NCBI RefSeq assembly: GCF_950295315.1
Contig: NC_080175.1
Location: 84,075,566 to 84,139,565, forward strand
Length of the DNA: 64,000 bases
Direction: 5' to 3'
Source of the DNA: Erinaceus europaeus
Lineage: Eukaryota; Chordata; Mammalia; Eulipotyphla; Erinaceidae
Under the pieces are notes generated by a model. It was not told where the DNA came from and made no database searches. It worked only from the letters and a program-made list of their open reading frames with translations. Position 1 is the first letter of the stretch. Every line of letters begins with the position of its first letter. Below are positions 55,910 to 64,000 of this stretch, in pieces. Made by a program: the position numbers and the translations under genes.

Positions 55910-57391
55910 CTTACTATAAGAAAACTCAAGACTAGAAAGATTTCACTGACATATTGTTTATAATATTAAATGTATTTGTAGGTTTATGGACACTTAATCA
56001 ACAACATAAAGAGAAGGCTATGTTCCAAACTTATTCTATGATAACAGCATCACCCAATATCAAGATTTCCTGCACTATATGGAGAAGAGACACCAGAGAA
56101 ATAAGTCCTATGGATATAAATACAAATATTCTCCCTCTCTCTAACTAAAGTGAAATTACATATGTATGAGGGCCAAATATACAAAAAACATTGAAAATAA
56201 AAAATAAAAAAGAGAAGAGGAAAAATATTAAAATGTCAACTTATTTCTAGCAGACAAGCACTCCCAGGTAAATAAAGAACTACTATAACAAAACTGTACC
56301 TTCTTAGGAAAGTAAAGTGTTGGCTTTGATGTTGAAATGTATCTCCAAACAAAACTCACACTTTTTTTTATTTTAGTAAAATAGTAAATGTGATTAATAT
56401 TAAAAATAGCTATCATGTACATTATTTGAAATTTCACTCATTTCAAGAGAACATATTTGAGAAAAATGAAATAGCTGGTTCTTTAATTTGTTTATGGTCA
56501 ATAATATAAATGTTCAAGAGTTCCCTACAAGAAATTTCTATAGATCAATTAATTCCTATGGATTTTGCTGAGCCCTTAAGAAAAAATTTGGATAAAGCTA
56601 CACTGAAAGAATATTTGAGGCTGAGCCAAAGTTGATGAAAAATTAACAAAAGTATAGGATAGAATATATTCATGAGAAGATAACTTATAGATTTTCCTCA
56701 AGGCAAGAACAATGCTTACTCATCATTGTATTCACAGTTAATTATGGTCCATGGTAAGTTTACTACAATAATACTAACTAAGTCACTTGCAAAGATAGCA
56801 TCTTGATTTTAATTTCAGTATTTTTTTCAGTGATTTAGTCTTTTACCTTAGTTAATCATAGGTTTCAAAGAACAAAATCATCCAAGTAAATTAAAGAAAA
56901 AAATACCTTCCTGTAGAATTGGCAGAACAAATTGCAAATGACTGGTGTAGCAGGTGCCATCTGTGGGTAAGAAAGGCTTTAAAGGCAAAGCCTCAGAAGG
57001 AATGAAAAAAATTGTATATGAGTTTGTTAATTTGTCTAATCTGAGATTCTACATTTTCTGCTCAGAGGGCTATGAAATGGTAACTTATCTTGAGTAAGAA
57101 CACACAAAATGACATGATTGATTAAAAGCTGTCTGCACTTTCTCCTATCCAAATAAGTAACTCAAAGAAATGAAAGCTTCACTCCCTCCTTCATCTCATC
57201 ACTCTAAAGAGCTTACATTCTAAGAATGAAGTTCCCATGAGAAACTGATGTAAGGCAGACGGTACTATCCAGACTTAAAATCACAGGTCACTGTTTTTTT
57301 TTTGTTTGTTTGTTTGTTTTTAGAAGACATTGAAAGTGACAGAAAAAAAACTTGAAAAAGAAACACCTTAAACACTAGCAAAATTTAAAAC
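55910..57391. other. 1.5 kb without recognised repeats
   Basis: Unassigned sequence including a T/TTTG run near 57294-57320. No coding frame with a domain. Confidence 0.45.
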
Positions 57392-57408
57392 AATACTAAG
57401 TATTAATG

Positions 57409-57776
57409 TTTTTTTTTTTTTTTTTTTTTTGCCTCCAAGGTTATTGCTGCGACTTGGTGCCTGTACCACCAGCCCACTGCACGTGGAGGCTATCTTTTTT
57501 TTTTTTCCCTTTTTGTTGCCCTTGTTGTTTTATCATTGTTGTGGCTATCATTATTGTTGTTGTTGATGTAGTTGTTGTTGGATAGGACAGAGAGAAATGG
57601 AGAGAGTAGGGAAAGGGGGAGAGGAAGATAAGACAAGATACCTGCAGACCTGCTTCACTGCTTGTGAAGCAACTACTCTGCAGGTGGAGAGCAGGGGCTT
57701 CAACCAAGATCCTTTAGCCAGTCCTTGTGCTTTGCACCATGTGTGCTTAATCTGCTGTGCTACTGCCCCACCCCTA
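57409..57776 (-). mobile_element. SINE-A, full-length, reversed
   Basis: Long T-run tail, GCCTCCAAGGTTATTGCTG, GTTGCCCTTGTTG linker, ACCTGCAGACCTGCTTCAC and a head ending CCCCACCCC. AGTAT(T/A)AATGTTTT flanks it at 57399-57412 and 57778-57791. Confidence 0.88.
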
Positions 57777-57799
57777 GAGTATAAATGTTTTAAATAGTT

Positions 57800-57990
57800 T
57801 CAAACAGACTGACAAGATAGCTCACCTAGGAGGGCACCTGCTTTGCCATGCATGATACATTTCAATCCTGGCAGGAGCTGAAGAGGGGGGAAGCTTGGAA
57901 GCTGTGGTTTCTTTGCCTCTTTGTGTATCCTTTTCTCTCTCTTTCTGAAAAAGTTGGTCCATGTCGTGAATCCCCAGTGACAAAATAAAC
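57800..57990 (+). mobile_element. SINE-E, plus strand
   Basis: GACAAGATAGCTCACCTAGG, GGGCACCTGCTTTGCCATG, ATTTCAATCCTGGCAGG (B-box), a CT-rich part and GAATCCCCAGTGAC. Confidence 0.7.
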
Positions 57991-58136
57991 ACAAACCATC
58001 ATTATTTTTACATGTCCTGTTGCGGTATTTAATGATTTCTACATTGAAGTGAGATAGTTTTATAGTGATACTATTGCTGCGGAGCCTGAAAAGTCTTCTT
58101 TGAGGAACATGGGGTAAAAATACTATTTTACTATGC

Positions 58137-59618
58137 AGCTATCAAGAACAATGAACCCACCTTCTCTGACCCATCTTGGACAGAGCTAGAAGGAATTATG
58201 TTAAGTGAACTAAGTCAGAAAGACAAAGATGAGTATGGGATGATCCCACTCATCAACAGAAGCTGACTAAGAAGATCTGAAAGGGAAACTAAAAGCAGGA
58301 CCTGATCAAATTGTAAGTAGGGCACCAAAGTAAAAACCCAGTGGTGAGGGGTAGGCATGTAGCTTCCTGGGCCAGTGGGGGGTGGGAGTGGGTGGGAGGG
58401 ATGGGTCACAGTCCTTTGGTGGTGGGAATGGTGTTTATGTACACTCCTAGCAAAATGTAGACATATAAATCAGTAGCTAATTAATATGAGAGGGGGAAAT
58501 CAATTGTATGTCTCAAAGTTTCTCAAAAGACAAACTGAATCTTTTTAATATATAGGCTATGTATTTGATATGCGGACTCTCTCAAAAGCCTAGACCAAGT
58601 AGATTAGAAGCTTCCAATAGCACAGCTATATACAAGATACTGGGTACTGTCCAGCAAACCATAACAAAGGGACTTTTCAAAGTTAACCCAATTAACAAAT
58701 AATGTGATGATAATATTAACTATTGAGTGTCTTTTTGAACCCTAAGACAGCAGGAACCTCACATCTTCACTATAGAGCCCCTACTTCCCCCAGTCCTGGA
58801 ACCCTTGGATAGGGCCCACTTTCCCGTATGCATCTCCCAATCCAAACCAAATAACATTGCATCTGCCGATCACAACCTAACCAAAGCAATGATTGCTACC
58901 TCAACATGCTTCACCTCAGAATGTATCCAGAGACTTCACGTGTGGAATGACAACCCTTCAGCTTCATTACTCGGGTGAGACCTTTCCTTTAATAGTACAC
59001 TCTAATTTCATCTCAGGTAGTTCACTTTCTAACAAAGTCCCATAACCTAGATATACACCAGTTTCTGTGAGAGAGAGCTTATGTGCACACGTATCCATAA
59101 ACTACTGCAAAATATATACCTGAAAGCAGGACTACACTAGAGTTTGCAGTGAGTACCTCCCTAACACTTCCTCTCCACTATTCCAAGCTTGGGATCCATG
59201 ATTGCTCAACAAATTGTTTGGCTTCATATGTTAACTCTCTTTTCAATCACCAGGTTCCAGATGCCACCAGGATGCTGGCTAGGCTTCCCTGGATTGAAGA
59301 CCCCACCAATGTGTCCTGGAGCTCAGCTTCCCCAGAGTCACACCCTACTAGGGAAAGAGAGAGGCAGACTGGGGGTATGGACCGACCAGTCAACGCCCAT
59401 GTTCAGCGGGGAAGCAATTACAGAAGCCAGACCTTCTACCTTCTGCATCCCTCAACGACCCTGGGTCCATGCTCCCAGAGGGATAGAGAATGGGAAAGCT
59501 ATCAGGGGAGGGGGTGGGTTATGGGGATTGGGTGTTGGGAATTGTGTGGAGTTGTACCCCTCCTACCTTATGCTTTTGTTCACTAATCCTTTCTTAAATA
59601 AAAAATTTAAAAAAAAAT
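58137..59618 (+). mobile_element. 5'-truncated L1: last ORF2 codons plus complete long 3' UTR and tail
   Basis: The first part encodes the ORF2 C-terminus, including TFSDPSWTELEGIMLSELSQKDKDEYGMIPL, and stops near 58265 (CTGACTAAG). The uninterrupted 3' UTR runs 1.3 kb. It contains GCACCAAAGTAAAAACCC, the G-rich AATATGAGAGGGGGAAATC (58485), CCACCAGGTTCCAGATGCC, GGAATTGTGTGGAGTTG and a TTAAATAAAAAATTT tail. It is the best L1 3' end reference in the window. Frames at 59149-59665 lie inside this UTR and are not genes. Confidence 0.9.
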
Positions 59619-60187
59619 ACTATTTTACATCAGTCAGGGATTTTTTCTTCTTTAATTCTATTTGATTCTTTTTCCAGAGACTATTTATTTATTTATTTAT
59701 TTATTTATTGCCTTCACATTGATAGTAAATGCACATGAGAAAGTGAAAACCAAGTTTCTTTGATAATTTTAGGTTTACATAAAATTCTTAGCACACAGGA
59801 ATGGGAGTAACAGTTTTGTTTTGATTAACAAAATGTCTAAATAGCCTGATTGGTGCTTAGTATCTCAGTGCCAAGCTGACTCTACAGTCAGCTTTAACAG
59901 AAAATGTTAAAACTTTTATTTTTCTAGTTTACATTCCAATTTATTTTAGTACTGACATTTTTTATTCTTGATTGAAGAATAAGGTAAAGTTTACAGATGA
60001 CCAACTTTAGGTAAAGTTTACAGATGACCAACTTTTCCTTGGATGCTAAGTATTAACTATCTCTAAAACGGGAACTATAAGTTGACAGCTAAGGAAAGAG
60101 ATTCTTTGAAATAGGAAATAGGATTGGTGATTTTATTCTTTATTTATGTAAGGTTTGTGCATTTGATTTTGGTTGTTGTTGTTGTTC
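59619..60187. other. Unassigned; (TTTA)n at 59685-59709
   Basis: AT-rich sequence containing the exact 27-bp tandem duplication listed separately. Confidence 0.5.
59982..60035 (+). repeat. Exact 27-bp tandem duplication
   Basis: Two adjacent copies (59982-60008 and 60009-60035) beginning AGGTAAAGTTTACAGATG, with no difference. Confidence 0.95.
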
Positions 60188-60338
60188 GTTTTTTCCTCCA
60201 GGGTTATTGCTGGGGCTTGGTGAATGCACCACAAATCCACTGCTCCTGGAGGCTATTTTTTTCCCTTTTGTTGCCTTTGTTGATTTATCGTTGTTGTGGT
60301 TATTATCATTGCTGTTATTGATGTCCTTGTTGGAATCA
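60188..60338 (-). mobile_element. SINE-A, 3' half only, reversed
   Basis: CCAGGGTTATTGCTGGGGC, CAAATCCACTGCTCCTGGA and TTTGTTGCCTTTGTTG, then the GTT-rich linker. The tRNA-like head is missing and L1 sequence follows. Confidence 0.8.
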
Positions 60339-60339
60339 T

Positions 60340-61364
60340 AAAGTGGAAAGAAGCGAGGAAATCTATTTTTGGTATATTCCCAGGGGCCTATGACTTTAGT
60401 AGATTTTGCTTGAGTTTGATAGCTAACATGGAGTTAGACAAAATGTTGTCTGAGAAGATTGTGTCAGAGTTGAGAAAATGGATAGAAATTGTATTAGGGC
60501 ATAGAGTAGCTGTCGATCTTAAAGAAAATACATGAATAAAATTAACTATTTATCCCATTGATCTGGCCCATAACGTATATATATGTGTATATATATATAT
60601 ATGCAGTATATATTATATATATGAATATATGTTCATATTTTTCCAAGGAGCCTGTATAACCTCTGAATCTCTATTGGTCTGAGCTCACAGTCCAAGGTCA
60701 CAGATGAAAACATTCTAGGCTGTACTAATTTTAGGAAGTCTTCCTTGACAGGCAGGTTAGAATGACCCAGCCTCCCTTCAGAGAGTGGGGTAGTCCCTAC
60801 CTTTGTTGCTTTATAGGGAAGACAGGTTTCTGAAGTGACGCACAAGAGGGCTTATGCTGATGTTCCTGATGGATGTGACCAGTGATGGTAGAGAGAATGG
60901 TCTATTAGAGGTCTAGACCCATCGTCTCTGTGGGGAATCCAAAGACTCCCTAAGTCAGGCCCAAGATGATGGGGTGGCTATTTATTCACTAACAAAGGCC
61001 ATTATTAGTGAACCAGTCTCTTGCCCTTATCCGTGTTTTGTAGTCCTTTCTTTATCTTTTGAACTTGGAATTTCTAAACAGTTCTCAAAGCACTGGGTGT
61101 CACCTGCTATATCCAACCAGCATTAGGTTTATGAAGTCTGCCTTCTTTGGTCCTTTCTATTAGATTGTCAAGCTTATTTGGTCTATATTGGTTAGAGAAT
61201 TTATGATGTTTTCTTTAGTTCCTCCTACTAAAATATCAGTCTTAGTAGGTCTATGTCTAATCACTGAAGGCTATTAAGTACTTTACTTTGAGTTATATAA
61301 TTGTTTCTTGCTTATGTATACATGTATGCCTGTTCCCAATACTCTAAGCCCTAGCTTGTATCTT
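60340..61364 (-). mobile_element. L1 3' UTR, reversed
   Basis: CCCAGGGGCCTATGACTTTA, GTTGTCTGAGAAGATTGTG, CCCATTGATCTGGCCC, CCCTTCAGAGAGTGGGGTAG and AGAGGTCTAGACCCATCG parallel 31450-32090 and the complement of 45300-45720. A TA/TG run (60578-60630) interrupts it. Confidence 0.75.
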
Positions 61365-61661
61365 TTTAAAAATTTTTTTATATTTATTTATTTTTCCCTT
61401 TTGTTGCCCTTGTTTTTACTGTTGTTGTAGTTATTATTGTTGTTGTTGTTAGATAGGACAGAGAGAAATAGAGAGAGGAGAAGAAGATAGAGAGGGGGAG
61501 AGAAAGATAGATACCTGAAGATAGATACCTGCTTCACTGCCTGTGAAGTGACTCCCCTGCAGGTGGGGAGCCGGGGGCTGGAACCAGGATCCTTAGGGGT
61601 CCTTGTGCTTTGTGCCATTTGCACTTAACCTGCTGTGCTACCTACCGCCCAACTCCCCAGA
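61365..61661 (-). mobile_element. SINE-A inserted in L1 3' UTR
   Basis: TATTTATTTATTTTTCCC, GTTGCCCTTG linker, a head with GGAACCAGGATCC and TACCTACCGCCCAACTCC. ATAGATACCTG is duplicated in the middle (61506-61530). TTGTATCTT at 61356-61364 and 61662-61670 is the TSD. Confidence 0.88.
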
Positions 61662-61670
61662 TTGTATCTT

Positions 61671-62180
61671 ATATCTGAAACTCTGGTAGATAATGTGCCA
61701 TCTAAAATGGAAGTAGGTAGTCCCAATTGTTAGGAAAGATCTCACCAGAAAGAAGAGTGAGGCAGTTGACATCTCGGACTTGGTGTCTCTGGTGATAATC
61801 CTCAGTACTAAGTCAGTAGCAGCATAATGTCACGTGGAAGTACTGGTAGTGTAGATTTAGTTGAAGTCAACAGAGGCAATATGACAGTAAGGAATCAGAG
61901 AAAACAAACATCAAGAATTATGGACATAGTCTTAGAGATTCCAGGACTAGGAGAAATAAGGCTCTTAAAGAGAATGGAAAGGGGAGGGCTTTTTAGAGTC
62001 TTAGAAAGAGTTATAAATGGCAATAATTATTATTATGACCAAGTTACTTGGGTTTTTTTCCCCATGGAATTCAATGGTTAAGATCTACTGTAATATACTT
62101 GACCTCACTATGCTTTGTGCCTTTTGCGGGTTATCTGGTAATCCCCATATCTTAGGTAGTAACAGGGCCAAATGGTTTCT
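61671..62180 (-). mobile_element. Probable continuation of the L1 3' UTR
   Basis: It continues the interrupted L1 on the far side of the SINE and its TSD. I have no second copy here to align it with. The 84-codon frame at 61827-62081 (+) is antisense to this element and has no domain I recognise. Confidence 0.4.
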
Positions 62181-62214
62181 ATCTAGCCTAAGGTTGTAGG
62201 TAACTTAGATATTT

Positions 62215-62262
62215 TAATATATATATATACATGTGTGTGTGTATGTGTGTGTTTGTGTATGT
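62215..62262. repeat. (TA)n / (TG)n compound microsatellite
   Basis: ATATATAT followed by TGTGTGTG with variants. Confidence 0.85.
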
Positions 62263-62334
62263 GAAACAATAGATTTTTATAGATCCTTGAACAATTTAGC
62301 CCATTAACTATTTAGGCTAAAGAAAATATATATA

Positions 62335-62945
62335 CTCACATATGTATATCAAAATCTGTATAATGAATAGAGAACTCATTAATATATCCATCTGGACCTG
62401 GGCTCTTGCTCTTGGGGAGGCTTTTAATTCCCGTTTCAATTTATTTTCTATTTTTTTAAATTGTATTTATTTATTTACTTATTGATTGGATGGATATAGC
62501 CAGAAATTGAGAGGAAAGTGGATGATAGAGAGGGTGTGATGTAGACACCTACAACACTGCTTCACCACTTGCAAAGCTTTCCCCCTGCAGATGGGGACCA
62601 AGTGCTTGAACCAGGGTCCTTGTACATTGTAACATGTGTGTGCAACCAGATATGCCACCACCCAGCCCCTCATTTTTTTTTCTAGTGATTGGCCTGCTAA
62701 GTTTATCTGTATCTTCTTGTATCAATGCTATCTATGGTGTGACTCTAAGAATGTGCTCATTTCTTCTAAATTGTCAAATGTATTTCCATATAGATGTCCA
62801 GAATAGTCTTACATGATCCTTTGTATCTCTGCCTTGTCTGTTGTAATATCTCTTCTCTCATTTATTATAGCTTTCTCTCCTTTGCTCTTAGTATTACTAG
62901 TGACTTACCTACTTTATTTTTCCTTTCAAAGAACCAGCTCTTGTT
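62335..62945 (-). pseudogene. L1 ORF2 middle fragment, split by a SINE-B
   Basis: Reversed, it carries landmarks of the L1 reverse transcriptase reading frame: CCATCTGGACCTGGGCTCTT, CTTGGGGAGGCTTTTAATTC, ATGATCCTTTGTATCTC, TCTGTTGTAATATCTC and CAAAGAACCAGCTCTTG. The frame is decayed by stops and indels. The SINE-B at 62452-62668 divides it. Confidence 0.8.
62452..62668 (-). mobile_element. SINE-B inserted in L1 ORF2
   Basis: TATTTATTTATTTACTTATT tail complement, GACACCTACAACACTGC, GCTTGAACCAGGGTCC and a head ending CCACCCAGCCCC. Confidence 0.85.
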
Positions 62946-63115
62946 TTTCCCAGTAGACATGGGCATTGAGAGATTGATCATAACCCAGCCTGTTTCTATC
63001 TTTTCCTAGTGAGGTAAAGCTTTGAAGAGGAGAGGTTTAGGGACACATTGGTGAAGTCATTTTCCCAGGGAAGTCAGGACAGTATCATAACAGCATCTGC
63101 ATCTTGGAAGCTGAG
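62946..63115 (-). mobile_element. L1 3' UTR fragment abutting ORF2
   Basis: AGTAGACATGGGCATTGAG, ACATTGGTGAAGTCATTTTC and CCCAGGGAAGTCAGGACAG are reversed 3' UTR. On the minus strand the UTR piece precedes the ORF2 piece. The two are therefore separate insertions or rearranged. Confidence 0.68.
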
Positions 63116-63464
63116 GCTGTGGTGCTTCTGCAGGTGTCTCAGTTGTAGTTGATGAGTTTTGTTGAGTTCAATAGTTGTAGATATTTGTTGTTTTGGGAGA
63201 GATCAGTTCTGCTGCCTGTTACTGTATGACCACAACTCCTGGAAGTCTTCATTTATATGTTTCAAACCGAATGTGTTGTAGTAATTTGTTTTTAAGGTGT
63301 TGTTACATTTCATCTGAGTTCTATGACTTATTCATATAACAAGATGTGATAATTCTTTAATACCCTTCATAGGTTCAGAGACTGTAATGAATCAGCTTAA
63401 TCTGAATATTTCTCATTCTATCAATTTTTGCTTCTCTTTTTGTTTATAACTTTTACCAGACATT
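63116..63464. other. No recognised feature
   Basis: Unassigned, possibly further diverged L1 sequence. Confidence 0.4.
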
Positions 63465-63841
63465 TGTTCAAAGATCAGGGCGCCAGTATGTCGGGCTAGC
63501 TTTGCAGGTGGGAGACAGAGACTAGGGACACACGGCTGAGCAGAGAAGCAGTATTTATTTATTCAAGAGCAAACGGTTCAAAAAACTAATCTAATCTAAT
63601 CACCACACAAATCTGTCCTGCATCTTTCTCCTCCGGTGGCAGCATCAGGAACTCCGGAAGTACCTAGGGTAGGGGGCAGGGAGAAGGAAGAAGCACGAAA
63701 CTAGCAAGGGCTAAACCAAATCTCCCAGAGGCGGGGGGAGTGAGACCAAACCAATGCAACAGAATGATCATGTAAATAGACCACAACATCAAGCAATGTA
63801 ACAAAAGGGATCCCAGAAGCAGAACTAGAAGCATACCAACA
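63465..63841 (-). mobile_element. ERVK-like LTR related to 16695-16987
   Basis: On the minus strand it starts TGTTGGTATGC and ends TTTGAACA, and on the plus strand the U5 side reads GGCTAGCTTTGCAGG and GGGACACACGGCTGAGCAG. ATTCCCTCTTTTC at 63842 is the polypurine tract complement. It is longer than the 16.7-kb LTR because of an extra segment in U3 (about 63750-63830). Confidence 0.8.
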
Positions 63842-63889
63842 ATTCCCTCTTTTCTTTTTAACTAATTGACCATAGTATCAGGAGTGTGG
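63842..63889 (-). mobile_element. Polypurine tract and a few bases of ERV interior
   Basis: ATTCCCTCTTTTCTTTTTAA then TTGACCATAGTATCAGGAG matches 16988-17025. Only 48 bp of interior separates this LTR from the next. Confidence 0.8.
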
Positions 63890-64000
63890 TGTTGTTAAAA
63901 TTTCTGAGGCTCTTGCCGGGCCGGCTAGCTTCACGGTGGTGAACAGAGACGCGGAGACAACGGCTGGGCAGGGCAGCTGTATTTCTTTATTCAGGAACAA
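63890..64000 (-). mobile_element. Second ERVK-like LTR, cut by window end
   Basis: TGTTGTTAAAATTTCTGAGG, GGCCGGCTAGCTTCACGG and GACAACGGCTGGGCAGGG form the reversed U5 and R of a related LTR. A CTTTATTC polyadenylation complement follows. The rest lies outside the window. Confidence 0.75.

Noticed and set aside
59149..59665. Overlapping plus-strand frames of 145 and 158 codons
   Set aside because: They lie wholly in the L1 3' UTR. The same sequence in other L1 copies (39520-40025, 45950-46350) carries stops and indels in these frames.

Overview
The window reads as intergenic or intronic DNA from a mammal. It is AT-rich, packed with interspersed repeats, and has no protein-coding exon I can defend. 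The dominant SINEs have tRNA-like heads followed by a purine- or pyrimidine-rich stretch and the phrase CACCTGCAGACCTGCTTC or its complement. From memory I associate these with hedgehog (Erinaceus), so a member of Erinaceidae is my best guess. This is recognition, not a database result. I see no bacterial, plasmid or CRISPR features.

Local SINE labels used below. SINE-A (about 270-370 bp) has a tRNA-like head, a CT-rich middle, a stretch like GGGCAACAAAAG, and a 3' domain ending near CAATAACCCTGGAGGC. SINE-B (about 200 bp) has a related head and a CT-rich part, then an A-rich tail without the SINE-A 3' domain. SINE-C (about 120-170 bp) is marked by GCACTGCTCAGCTCTGG. SINE-D (about 150 bp) is marked by CATCACTCTGG and TGTGCTGCC. 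SINE-E is marked by GCTCACCTGGTAGGGC. All boundaries are approximate unless target-site duplications (TSDs) fix them.

The LINE component is mostly 5'-truncated L1. The 3' UTR is unusually long, about 1.3 kb from the ORF2 stop to the tail in the copy at 58137-59618. Two regions keep recognisable ORF2: the C-terminal end at 39101-39519 and a middle portion at 62335-62945, both on the minus strand. One L1 (38445-40025) is a twin-primed, half-inverted insertion with a near-perfect TSD. Older layers are L2 (36.8 and 42.0-42.4 kb), a MIR-like piece (41.2 kb) and three MaLR/MLT1-like LTRs (10.5, 14.1 and 21.1 kb).

Young LTR elements stand out. One is a solo LTR with a 4-bp TSD at 15589-16067. Another is a class II (ERVK-like) endogenous retroviral element at 16695-19160, with a Lys-type primer binding site, a polypurine tract and inverted LTRs. 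Related LTRs in close array end the window (63465-64000). I recognise no gag, pol or env in any of them.

The most unexplained structure is an inverted duplication. The stretch 36966-37237 matches, in reverse, two pieces around 40948-41189 and 42409-42600. The 1.2 kb absent from the first copy is bounded by GT and AG, as an intron would be. A small membrane-protein-like reading frame with one in-frame TGA (23162-23515, minus strand) is the only candidate gene relic.
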